Assembly (NCBI RefSeq): GCF_027596085.1
Contig: NC_072467.1
Span: forward strand, 28,526,582-28,590,581
Source: Anoplopoma fimbria
Lineage: Eukaryota > Chordata > Actinopteri > Perciformes > Anoplopomatidae
Direction: 5' to 3'
Length of the DNA stretch: 64,000 bases
In this document: one piece after another, positions 1-11,249 of the stretch
Layout of the letters: every line of letters begins with the position of its first letter
Numbering within the stretch: the first letter of the stretch is position 1
The notes under the pieces: model-generated
Databases searched by the model: none
What the model was told of the DNA's origin: nothing
What the model saw: the letters and a program-made list of their open reading frames with translations, nothing else
Program-made: the position numbers and the translations under genes

Positions 1-25
1 TCGAGACCATGAACAGAGGATTTAC

Positions 26-3000
26 CTGTGAAAGGTGTTTCTGTCCACTGATCCCTCGGCGTCCTGCAGTTTCCTGAGGTGGAAGAAACACTCTCTGAGC
101 CGAGGGTCGGACCGGTGCAGCCCAGAGCTCCAGATGGCCTGAAAGAAAAATCAGATAGTGATCCTAAAACCTCCCAATAATCATTTAACAATCCAAAACA
201 ACACAATCCCTCCAAAACACGTTCAAACGCTTCAAGTAATTATCTAAAAGAGACAAGAAATGAATTTAATATTTGCATGTAATAAACTCATCTCTTACAA
301 CGCAATTATTGAAAAAAAATTGTTGCTTCAGTAACATAAAAAAGAATCAGATAATTAGAAAACATACTTATTTAAAATGTTTTCTTGATATTAGCAATAT
401 TTAATCTATCAGCACCAAAAAGTAGTAAAAGATTTACATTTATTTGTTTTAAATTGTTGAAAATAATTACTTTCACTAAATTATTAGTACTATTTTTCAT
501 AATAGGTGACAGAATCACATAAATAATATTAAATAAAAAATAAATAAATAATATTTTCCAACGTTTTACTGAAGTTATATGAAGCTCTCACAAAGTGAAA
601 CTTAGCAACTATTATTTAAATAAATTAAATTGAATTATTGTAGATGTTTTTTGCATCCTGTATGATCATATATCCCAAAATGTTTCTTGTAATTTTAATT
701 TAACACCTTACTTTTAACAAGTTTATGCTTATGACTCTTACCTGTTTTCAGTTTACTTCCCCCCTTAATATTTAGAACATGTGCATTCGTCCCCCATGAA
801 AACATGAAAGTAGCAGAGGACCTTTATTTTGACGAACCCCTGGAAATCTTGGATGTAACTCCAGTTCTATGAGTTGTAACAAATCCCACAAACTTTCCAG
901 AAAACCATCATGTCATCATGAACTAATCTTTTAGGTTCTATGTCCAGAGAACAAAGTAGTACTCCCTGTAAAGTCCTATTTATTTACATCATAACATTTA
1001 AATGATGTGTGCATTTTCATTTAGGTCTGTAAGAGAGTAAAAGTACCTCAAAGAACTGGTTGATGTTGATTCTTCCGTCCGAGGCGAAGCTGTCAAACAG
1101 CACATCAGCAGCCCTGAGAGCACAGAGGAGCTTCATCAGGAGGGATTGTGGGTAACGATGACAGCTGAAGGGATGAGAGAGACCTGAAGACTTACGCTCT
1201 GCGTTTGGACGGACTCTGCTGGGGGGGGAACCTGAGGCCTCGGTCCTCGGGCTGGACCACCGCCTGGGGGAGGGGGGGCTTCAGGCCGCCGTTAACCACC
1301 GACACTGGGACCGCTGCAATAAAATCATCAGGTCTCTATTGTTAAAATATATATTTCCATGTCAGTCATGTTAGATGAGTTTAAAGTTTCTAAACAAGAG
1401 AAAGAAGACGAGTCGTTCATCAGGAGATGAATTATTAACTTTTTTTTGCTGTAATCCATTTAAAGGAGAAGCTAAACTACTTTCTCCTCAGTACTAATAG
1501 AAAAATATGAATCTATAAAAAAAAGAAAGTTGTTTTCCTCTTCCAGATTAGATGAGATTTGTAAATCTGTAAATCCCATACAGCACAGCTTTGTACTTTA
1601 AAAAAGAGTGGATGATATGCAACATAATAAAGTAAAATAAATAAAACTCTAATAAAGGCAACATATCCAAAAGTGTTTGGAGAGATGAATGGGGTCTGGT
1701 GTACTGGAGAGGAGGTTTTGGCTTTGATGGACTGATATGCACCTATATACCTAAAAACTATATGTTTTCCATTGGAAATCTGTATAATTCAAAGTACAAA
1801 TCTGTATTCCAGAATTGCTTTTACCCTATTTTTGGTGTGTTAAAACAGAAAAATGAAACAATGCCTTCCTCTAAACCTCCCACCCAAACCAAACTCTCAG
1901 AAGAGATGCACACAAACAAAACCCTTAATAAAACAAACACACTCAAAAAGTATTAAAGATAAATAAAATGAAATAAAGAGTGAAATACAATAAGAAGAAT
2001 GTTCTAGATGCTCACTTGAAACGTTAAAAACAGCGTTGTCATATCAGAAAACAGATTCATTTTTAATGTTGTACCTGCAGGTCCAGGACTGACGAGGCTG
2101 ACGGGTTTGCTGACGGGTTTCTGGACCGGATTGTGGACTGCAGTCTGGACCTGGTTCTGGATCAGACTCCTGGGAGCTGGACGAGGTGCTGACTCCTATA
2201 AGAGAGATGAAACAACGAAGAAGAAGAAACTCTTTAGATTACAGATCTCTTCAAACCTTAATACACAAGTGTTGTAGTGGTAGAGAGGTTACGTTTAGTA
2301 CATTTTGGTTTGTTTGGTATTTTACGTGTTGGTTCAGGTCTGCCTGGTTCTCAGCGTTCCTCTGATGGTTCCCGTCTGTCATCCCTCCATCGTCTGCCAC
2401 AGAAGAGAAGAGAAACTCAAGGCTTCAAAACATCCGTCCACAAAGCTACGTCCACTTCTTATATACAGTCTATCCGTAAATTGCTAGAAAAGTAAAATTG
2501 ACATCAACCACGCTCTTTTCCTGAAACATACATTGTATGAATATAGAGCGTTAACGGGACTTTCGGCTTTCAATGGTTTTGTTGCCTGAATGGCCAGCAG
2601 AAAGCAGCTTTACATGGTGTACCAGCTGAATAAAATGAACGGCAAAAAGCTGAAAATATGTAATAATGATATGAGGAAATGTCATAAATGTGTTGGTATT
2701 CATATGTAATCCCTTGAGATCAGACCGACATTAAAGACCGTTCAAACACACATCAGACTGGAGTCAATCAGGCCTTTTATACAATCAGAGTATTTTACAT
2801 AGTAAGTATATAGAGCTAGCTGAGAAACAACAGTCTGTCGGTACAGAACACATCCTCAGAATCTCTGTGGGACAATGAAGGGAGAAAATAGATTGAGAGG
2901 TGGAGTCTTTGGATTCCTGCAGCCAGTTAGCAGCTCTGTGGTGACGACTGAGAAGAGACTTCATTTAGATACCAGCAGACTCCGCCCACTAAAGGATACC

Positions 3001-3042
3001 CACAGACCTCTAATCACAGGGTGTTACACACACACAGACACA

Positions 3043-3099
<57 letters not shown>

Positions 3100-4149
3100 C
3101 TCATGTCTGGGTCTTTATTGGGCTCCAGCAGTTTGTTTCCGTCCAGACCGCCGTACCGTTTCCTCCATTTGCGTCTGAGAGAAGGAGTTCTCTGGAAACT
3201 GGAAATGAAAAGAGAACTTTTGTTAAAAAACAAATCTTAACTTTTAAAAACAATTATGTGTCAGTTTGTCAACATCAGAATGATCCTTTAAAACACAACT
3301 CACAACTATTCCATGTGTGACCACTGAAAAGCTAACACCAGCATGCTAACCATGTTCAACAGGATATGTTGACCATGTTCACCATCCTAGTTTAGCGTGT
3401 TAGCATGCTAGCTAATGGGAATGTCATTAGTTCTGCAGGTATTTAGTAATAAAACAATGTATTGGAATAACTACTATAATTGGCAACTACTAGTGTTACC
3501 GGTATTGCCACTACAACCAATACTTGTGCTGTTAGTGGTACTTTTTACTGGTGATATGTGTGTGTTTACTTAAGTACAGTTTTGAGGGAATTTATTTGCA
3601 TTCTGATTAATCTGCAGATTTATTTCTTGATTAATGTGTTGATGGTTTGGTCTATTAAATGTCAGAATATACAAATAGTAAAAAACAAAACCACATATAC
3701 AGTTATGGAATTATAAAGACATTTTACTTCAGCAAAGTATTAATACCAGTGTCACAATTCAAAGTATTAGCAGCAAAATGTACTTCAAAATTATTATATA
3801 AATGTATACGAGAGTCTCCTCTCTGGTTGTGAGTTTAGGTGCTGTTTCATCCCTGCAGCCTCCTCTACAACAACCAGTAAGCTGAACTGGGACCAGCACA
3901 TTTCAGCTCCAGGTGAGGAGGTTTAATGTCTTCTGAGCGCTCTGCCACGTCTCAGCCTGTCTCATAACAACACTGCAGGAATGTTAACCTGGACTCTCTC
4001 CAGCTTCAAGGAAGCTTCACTACATAGGAAAACAAATCTGAGCAACGTTCAGGAACAACAAACAACAAATGCAGAATAAACCAGTCAGTAAATCTTCCTC
4101 ACCAAAGGTAAGAGCCGTCCTCAGCCTCCTGGTTCTTGCTGCCCTCCAT
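26..4149 (-). CDS. Glutaminase-like protein, N-terminal part (3' end lies beyond the window)
   Basis: Six exons read leftwards with consistent phases: 4103-4149 (ATG at 4149), 3098-3198, 2075-2188, 1196-1313, 1047-1113 and 26-138. The gene continues past the left edge. The last two exons give ADVLFDSFASDGRIN and SSGLHRSDPRLRECFFHLRK. These resemble the EF-hand-like region before the catalytic domain of GLS/GLS2, which has a TGLxxSDPRLxEC core. The catalytic serine beta-lactamase-like domain would lie outside the window. The N-terminus is not the usual mitochondrial leader: it starts MEGSKNQEAEDGSYL, then has a basic RRKWRKRYGG segment and a Pro/Gln/Val-rich linker. It could be a glutaminase-like paralog or a divergent gls2. 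Family call moderate, paralog unknown. The donor at 3097 is the first GT of a (GT)n run. Confidence 0.55.
2418..2472. mobile_element. End fragment of the 58.3-kb MITE family
   Basis: The stretch holds a copy of the right end of the element at 58303-58826. It shares the text around CATCCGTCCACAAA and ends in CTTCTTATATACAGTCT. It lies in an intron of the glutaminase-like gene. Confidence 0.55.
3029..3097. repeat. (CA)n microsatellite
   Basis: Nearly pure CA dinucleotides. On the minus strand this is a (TG)n run beginning at the donor of the exon 3098-3198. Confidence 0.95.
3335..3430. repeat. Dispersed teleost-type repeat with GCTAAC/GCATGCTA motifs
   Basis: Intronic stretch rich in GCTAACA and GCATGCTA words, then TTAGTTCTGCAGGTATTT. 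Similar text recurs at 12190-12330, which points to a dispersed element. No coding potential seen. Confidence 0.45.
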
Positions 4150-4170
4150 TGAAGTCCTCAGGTGTGCTAC

Positions 4171-4565
4171 TCTGGTTCCTCTGCTCCTACGGTTCTTCTG
4201 CTCCTCTGGTTCCTCTGCTCCTACGGTTCTTCTGCTCCTCTGGTTCCTCTGCTCCTACGGTTCTTCTGCTCCTCTGGTTCTTCTGCTCCTCTGGTTCCTC
4301 TGGTTCTTCTGCTCCTCTGGTTCTTCTGCTCCTCTGGTTCCTCTGCTCCTCTGGTTCTTCTGCTCCTCTGGTTCCTCTGCTCCTACGGTTCTTCTGCTCC
4401 TCTGGTTCCTCTGCTCCTCTGGTTCTTCTGCTCCTCTGGTTCCTCTGCTACTGTGGTTCTTCTGCTCCTCCGGTTCTTCTGTTCCTCTGCTCCTCTGGTT
4501 CTTCTGTTCCTCTGTTCCTCTGGTTCTTCTGTTACTCCGGTTCTTCTGTTACTCCGGTTCTTCTC
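4171..4565. repeat. 17-bp minisatellite
   Basis: About 23 copies of a 17-bp unit like CTGCTCCTCTGGTTCTT, with CCT and CTACGG variants. It starts about 25 bp upstream of the glutaminase-like start codon. The period is not a multiple of three, and long Ser/Leu-rich frames open in all three phases, as expected of an array and not a gene. Confidence 0.9.
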
Positions 4566-5470
4566 TGTTTTCATGTACGAGTGAAGCAGCGAGTGTGTCT
4601 GCAGGCTATAAACTCTCAGTAATGAATGGGACGGTTTGGAGAGGAGGGGAAACCAGTCAGACACTCCCCGCTGCCACACACACTTTAACAACAGCTAAAG
4701 AAATATGAAAGGAAAAAATATGTGAAACCACAACAAAAGCTATAAAACAGCCCAAAAGAAACATATCATTATTTCAGATTTTATGGATGCACTTCATGAA
4801 ATAAAGATGAGATTAAATACAGGCTCGTGTCACAAGAATGAGAGACTCGTCAGTGATTTATGAGCTCATACATGTGGCTGGTTTTAGATTTAGAGAGCTG
4901 AGAATTAAAGGGTCACTGACTTACCTCTGATGGTTCAGGTGAAGTTATTTATTGTCACATGAGCAACAATTACAGAGAAGCAGTCGTTGGAAATGAAAGT
5001 CTTGTTAAGTCTTTAATGCTGGATTTGTTCGTTTTATTATTTTTACAATGATAAGGGACTTAAGAACTTTTCCTGCCATTTAGGCAGGACAGATAAAGCT
5101 GCAGAGTATTATTTCATTTGTGGGCTAATAAGTTGTTAATTTAGATATTAATGGTTAATGTTACTCTTATTATTTTCTATTAAATATGACAAAAGCACAT
5201 TGGCCTTAGCCGAACTATATTATTTCAGAGATATTAGAGACAGCTCAACTTTTCCTTGAATGTTTTAAGTCTGGTTGCCCAAACAGGTAAAGGCGAATGT
5301 TCCTTATTATGATATGCACTACCGTTAAAGAGAAGCGGTCGTTGACAATGAAAATATCTGGATTCTTTTATACATATAAATTATTGTTTGCAATACTGTA
5401 ATTATGTATTTTGTAATACTGTCTTTTGCAATACAGCCTACCACCAATTTAAATGCATTTATATACATTA
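4566..5470. other. Intergenic, no gene seen
   Basis: AT-rich single-copy-looking DNA between the divergent glutaminase-like gene and the DUF167 gene. I found no exon with family resemblance or a splice-consistent frame. Confidence 0.5.
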
Positions 5471-5477
5471 ATAAATT

Positions 5478-5700
5478 ATTTTAATAAAATATAAAATATA
5501 GAATATAGAATATAAAATATAAAATATAAAATATAAAATATAAAATATAAAATATAAAATATAAAATATGAAATATAAATTTATATATAAAATATGAAAT
5601 ATAATATAAAATATAAAATATAAAATATAAAATGTAAAATGTAAAATATAAAAAATAAATATAAAATATAAATAAATATATGAATTGTTAATAAATAAAT
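5478..5700. repeat. AT-rich tandem repeat (ATAAAAT-type)
   Basis: Tandem pentamer/heptamer-like units of ATAAAATATAAA. The long minus frame over it is pure Tyr/Ile/Phe low complexity. Confidence 0.85.
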
Positions 5701-5927
5701 ATAAATTGGAATTCGACTGTTTTGCAAAAAATAATATTATCAACAATATATAGAAACGTTTTTAAAAAACTAAATAAAATATGAAATAATATTGTTGAAG
5801 AAAGACTTTACAATTTAAAGTGATTTCTAAGTAATTATATTTATATTTTCCGATGTTTCAACTTAAAATTTGCAATAAAAACTTTGAAGACGTTTCTTTG
5901 TCATGAAGGCTTTTACTATGAAAAACG

Positions 5928-5957
5928 CCGGAAGTTAATATTTTGAAAAGCGGAAGT
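5928..5957. promoter_or_regulatory. Paired ETS-type sites upstream of the DUF167 gene
   Basis: CCGGAAGT at 5928 and GCGGAAGT at 5950 match the ETS core. They lie about 110-140 bp before the first ATG of the plus-strand gene, where a TATA-less housekeeping promoter would be expected. Inferred from motif and position only. Confidence 0.4.
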
Positions 5958-6064
5958 CGTGTTTACATCGTGTTTACACTGTTACTTCCTGCTCCGTGAC
6001 TCTAAGCTAACGGCTAGCAGCTAACGGCTAACAGCTAACAGCTAACAGTGTAACTTGTAGTTTT

Positions 6065-8098
6065 ATGAGTTTTATGAGTTTTATGAGTTTGTCGTTCAGA
6101 GCCAACCCGTTAAACCGTTTGTGTGACGTCATCCCGAGACACGTGACAAACAGACTGATGTCCAACAAACACAAAGCGGTGAGAAGACAGATTAATATGT
6201 ATTTATACAAACATGATACAGGCTATTTAAACCTATGTATTAGATATATATAAATATATATTTATATATATATATATATATATAAATATATATTTATTAT
6301 ATATTAAATATATATTTATTTTATATATTAAATATATATAAATATATATTTATTTTATAGATTAGATATATATAAATATATATTATATATATATTAAATA
6401 TATATTTATTTTATAGATTAAATATATATAAATATATATTTATTTTATAGATTAAATATATATAAATATATATTTATTTTATAGATTAAATATATATTTA
6501 TATAAATATATATTTATATTTATATAGATTAAATATATATTTATATAAATATATATTTATATATTTTATATATATATATTGTATATATTTTGTTTATAAA
6601 TATATATAAATAAATATATGTTTATAAAATAAATATATAGAAATATTTATAAAATAAATATATAGAAATATATATTATAAAATATATATATACATTTATA
6701 AAATAAATATATATATTTATAAATATTTATTTATAAATATATATATATATATAAAGGTTATATATAAAATAAATATGTTTATTTACATGTTTATATACAT
6801 TCCAGTTAGTATTCGATCTTCTGACTGATCTGCTCGATTTTTACTGACTTGCCTTTTTCGCCTGACAATTAATTGTATTGATTTAATCATTGATTTAAAT
6901 ATAGCTCTGTTGTGCAACCACCTGATTTTAAGTTTATTTTAATAGTTTCACCTGTTCTACCATATATGCTTTAGAGTGTTGGTCTGTAAATGTATTATAT
7001 ACGGTCTTTTAGTTGTGTGCTTTTATTTTGCTTGTTATATTTCTTGATATTTTTATTAGTGTGTACATATATATTTATATATATCCTTTTTATATTAATA
7101 ACGCCTAGATTCATCATTTTACTGGTAGATGCATCTGGTAAACAGGGGGCCTTCATTTGTATTATAGACCGGCAGTTAATCATTCATTTGTAAATAATAT
7201 ATACATTCAGTTTTTGGTCCAGGAGCAGCTTCTTCTTTTCCTGTAAAATGTGTGTTGTTTGTATAATAATAGTATAAAGTCATATGTGAACATCCTCCTC
7301 TGTTCTGTGAAACCAGGCGAAAGGTAAAGCGGCTGCAGGCAGAGCAGCAGAAGAAGAAGCTTCCTGTCCGGTGTCCCGAGACAAACGTGGAGCCGTGACC
7401 ATCACGGTGCACGCCAAGCCCGGCTCCAAACACAGCGGGGTCACAGGTCACCGCCACACTGTTTACAACACACAACACTGTTGTCGTGACGACCTCAAAG
7501 ACAACATTTCTTCTTCTACTCTTCCAGAGGTTTCTGCAGAGGCGGTGGGAGTCGCCATCGCAGCGCCTCCGACGGACGGAGAGGCCAACACCGAGCTGAT
7601 CCGCTTCCTGGCTGAAGTTCTGGACCTGAAGAAGAGTCACTTATCTCTCAACAAGGTTCCTGAAAACTAGTTTGTATATTCATGATGTCACAGTGTGTGT
7701 GTTCAGGGACTTTTAATGCAGCATACCGTTAGTGGACGGACACAAAGAGGCACAGAGTCACTGTGAGAAGTTCCAGGTTGCTCGTTCTGTGGCTGAGAAA
7801 AATGATTTAAGACATCTTAAAACCTGTCACCTCCACTTCCTGAACCCTGACTCCTTCCCCCTTTTCTTTTTATTCTTAAAACATCACCTGCTTCCCCTCA
7901 TGTGTCCTTCTCCTCCACCTGTTTGTTCTATTTTTTTATGCCTCTTTTATCCTTCCTTTATATAATAATATTAATAATATTTAACCTGCTTCATGTTTTA
8001 TCTCGTAGGGCTCCCGGTCCAGAGACAAACTGATCAGCGTGGACTCCTCTCTCAGTCCGGAGGAGGTGTTGAGGAGGCTCAGAGAGGCTGCAGGCTGA
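6065..8098 (+). CDS. C15orf40: DUF167 / UPF0235 family protein, C15orf40 homolog
   Basis: Four exons: 6065-6178, 7317-7446, 7528-7655 and 8009-8098. They join in phase to 153 codons plus stop. Exons 2-4 carry the DUF167 (YggU-like) domain: [10 protein letters not shown], then [20 protein letters not shown], then [16 protein letters not shown], as in human C15orf40. The biochemical role of the family is not established. Exon 1 is basic and poorly conserved ([17 protein letters not shown]) and could be a mitochondrial presequence; that is inference. Three in-frame ATGs lie in a 9-bp repeat at the start, so the true start is 6065, 6074 or 6083. AATAAA signals follow at 8276 and 8310. Human C15orf40 neighbours RPS17 and SH3GL3 on 15q25, both also present here. 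Confidence 0.9.
6243..6780. repeat. AT-rich low-complexity block in intron 1 of C15orf40
   Basis: About 540 bp made almost wholly of AAATATATAT and TTATTTTATAGATT units, with strong self-complementarity. No coding content. Confidence 0.85.
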
Positions 8099-8275
8099 CT
8101 GGAGGAGGAGGAGGAGGAGGAGGAGGCTGAAACAAGCTGCAGAACCACCGGAGGACGGAGGAGGATGGAGGAGGATGGAGGAGGTGGGAGGAGTGAAGTG
8201 ATGTTTACATGTTGGGATGTCTGTCATGACTCATGGAAAAGTATTTATTTGTGTTTTTGTTAAATGATGTGTAAA

Positions 8276-8315
8276 AATAAACACATTATGAATCTGTTCA
8301 ATTCAAATCAATAAA
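8276..8315 (+). terminator. Polyadenylation signals of C15orf40
   Basis: AATAAA at 8276-8281 and again at 8310-8315, about 180-215 bp after the stop codon. Confidence 0.6.
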
Positions 8316-8619
8316 AATGTAATGAGTCCTACAGGATTCAGAAAGAAAATAAGTTGTTACATTTTTATGAACTCACGTCTCGTGTTTTTGATAAAAAACT
8401 AAATCCTACAAGAAGTTTACAAATAAATATTAAATAAATATATATATACATATACTGCAATGACACACAGCTGCAGTAGGTGGCGCTGTGTTACATGTTT
8501 GAGGAGTGAAGAGGTGATGATAGAAACACTAATCATACTTTTTATTATTTACTTTATTATTAAGTTTATCCTCCAATGAGAGGATTATAAATCGTAGTTA
8601 GTCGGCTCAGCTCAAGTGG

Positions 8620-8760
8620 TGTAACGTTACTGATTACATTTACTACTAAAGTACAATCATGATGTACTTTTCTCAAGTTCTTTCTATATTTTTGGTACTT
8701 TATGCTTCAAATGTAACATTGGAAAAGCTGGAGTCAGTAAATATTTTGTGTTTTCTTATC
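8620..8760. repeat. Dispersed teleost repeat (TACTTT-rich)
   Basis: AAGTGGTGTAACGTTACTGATTACATTTACTACTAAAGTA-type text typical of a high-copy fish sequence. Related stretches occur near 26850-27190, 28700-28990 and 45090-45150. Confidence 0.4.
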
Positions 8761-9734
8761 AATTATCAGAATTCTTATATAACCAACAACAAACACGTCT
8801 CATAAACCTGCTGTATTTAAGGAGACCTTATACATCACTCACTCTATGTATATCTCAAGGACTTCCCAAACAGAACCGTCCCTGGTCCATCTGGTCCATC
8901 AGGTCCACGTGACCCACCAGAGTTTTCCAGAGTCCTGATTATGAACTCCACTTATCATCTCGTGTAATGTCTCTGGAGAAAAGAAATAAGAAGCTCATTA
9001 GGATCCGTCGTCATCCTCAGAATCAGAGGACTGCTGTGAATTAGCGGAGTGCTAATGAGCCAGGTTTTTTTCTTGGAGTTTAGAACTGAAAAGCTTCAAA
9101 GAGACGGAGAGCTCAGCTGGATCAAAGCCCGGACGGATAACGACTTCCTGTCAAACATCACAGCTCTCGTGGAGCTTCGTCCTCCAACTGCTGAGTTAGA
9201 TTTTATGATTCCAGCTCTTTGCAAACAAACTTTCTTCCTGTTTAGCAGCAGTGGATTTATGTGGACCGTCACTGAGCGCTTTATATAAGAAGAGTTTGTT
9301 CTTAAGTTTGACCAAATCTCTGGTCTTCATGCTGCTCAGTTCTTCTTCTGCGTCGTCTCCTCTGAGCAGCTTTACGTCTGCTGTCAGACTGAAGGATGTT
9401 CAGACGGTTAATCCTCCGGCTGGACGACACTCTCCTCCTAAACTTCAGGGATTCAAACACATAAATCCTCTTTTCCTCCATGTTGGGAGCTGGAACATCC
9501 CTCTGGTTAGTTTGTGAAGATTTCAGGATGACAGAAATGTAACAGATACATGTCGCATCCTGTTAGATAAAATACAATAATGTGATTTAAAAAAGCAAAC
9601 ATGGTGCCCCCAAGAAATGATGCAGAGTCTTATATGTATAATGTCTAATGAGACAACGGGCCCTGAACACAAACATGGAGAAGATCTCCGACACACGAGC
9701 CACAGACTGAGAAAGACACATCTAAAAACAATGC

Positions 9735-10240
9735 AGCCTGTTTATGGTTGTTTTGCGTCTTTGTGGTCATTTGAGTCATTGTTTAGTGGTTTTGCATCCC
9801 TTTTAGTGGTTGTTTTATGTCTCCTTGTGGTTGTTTTTATTCTTTTAGATGTTTTTGAGTCACTGTGTGGTCATTTTGCGTCTCGTAGTGGTTGTATTGT
9901 GTCTCTTTGTACTCGTTTTGTTGTTTTTCTGTCTTTTTCTGTTTCTCTTTAGTCATTGTTTAGTTGTTTTATGTCTCTTTGATGGATCGCTTCGAGTCTT
10001 TTTGCTGTTTTGGCGTCTTTTTGGGGCATTTTGCATATTTGTGGTCAATTTGAGTCCTTTTTTTGTTGTTTTTCGGTCGCTTCTTGTCTCTTTCTAATCG
10101 TTTTGTGGTTGTTTTGACTCGTTTTGAGTCTTTTTGTGGAGGTTTTGAGTCTCTGTTGTATTTGCATCTTTTTGTGGTCGTTTTGCATTTCTATGTGGTC
10201 AATTTGCGTCTCTTTGCAGTATTCTAGACTCTTTTGTGGT
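9735..10240. repeat. Degenerate 21-24-bp minisatellite, array 1
   Basis: Diverged units of the form GTGGTTGTTTTGCGTCTCTTT. Both strands show long low-complexity frames (Phe/Leu/Val-rich plus, Lys/Gln/Thr-rich minus). The array shares its unit with 10940-11245. Confidence 0.75.
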
Positions 10241-10939
10241 TTTAAATGACTTTCCAACAAGAAACATCACTTCACACAGAGGCCCAGTGACCCCGACTAC
10301 GTGGCCCGTTCAGTAATCCATCCTTGCTTGCGTAGAATGTTCAGTACATGACGAAGGTGAATTATCCATAAAGTTTTGTGAATGAGGGTTTCTTCATCTG
10401 GCTGCAGATCAGCAGCTCAGAATCCTCCGGCTGCTGGACTGTGACATCATTAACAGGAGCTCCAATTAAAAGATACCATGAGGTGATTAACTGTCCGTAG
10501 CAGAGACGACATTTCTAGATTTGTTTCATGTCGATGGATTTCTCTTCCCCTGGAGAGCATCACAGGGAAACTGATGAGATGGAAGGATGAAGGTTCAAAT
10601 CCCTGCCTCGTTTGTCGCTCTTCATTTTATTCCAGATGGTTCTGGCAGCCTCAGACAGAATCAGTGTAACAGAGAGACGTTAAAACAGATACAGAGGAAT
10701 ATCTGCAGTCAATCTGGAGCACTCAGAGGAACTTTGGACAGTTGGCCTTTAAAACTATCATCATCTGGAAACCAGGCGTGCCAGAAATAACCCACTACAA
10801 AGGTCATCTGGGTGACCTTTGGGTTTGAGATTCTGACAAGGTCGTCACGTCACCGGTTCATGACCTCTGGAGGAACCTTGTTTCATCTCTCCTCTCTCTC
10901 CAGTCATTTCCTGTCTCCTCGTCTCCTAAAGGTCTCTTT

Positions 10940-11245
10940 TTATGCTTTATGTGTCCTTCCAGTCGTTTTACGTCTCTTTGAACTTGGTTTGTGTCTCTGT
11001 TTGGTTGTTTTGTCTTTTTGTTGTTTTTGCATAATTTTGAGGTCATTATGTGTCTTATTGTTGTCGTCTCTGTGGTTGATTAATGTCTCTTGTAGTCGCT
11101 TTGCGTCTCTTTGTAGTCGCTTTGCGTCTCTTTGTAGTCGCTTTGCGTCTCTTTGAAATGGTTTTTTGTCTCTGTGTTGTTTTTGCATCTTTTCGTGGTA
11201 AATTTGTGTCTCTTTGTGATTGTCTTGAGTCTTTTGTGGTTTAAT
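10940..11245. repeat. Degenerate 21-24-bp minisatellite, array 2
   Basis: Same unit as array 1. It contains a perfect triplication of TTTGTAGTCGCTTTGCGTCT around 11085-11155, a recent local expansion. Confidence 0.75.
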
Positions 11246-11249
11246 TGAC

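Noticed and set aside
4136..4708. 190-codon Ser/Leu-rich frame
   Set aside because: It is a reading of the 17-bp minisatellite; all three frames are open.
9617..10260. Hydrophobic plus frames and Lys/Gln-rich minus frames
   Set aside because: Degenerate minisatellite read on both strands.
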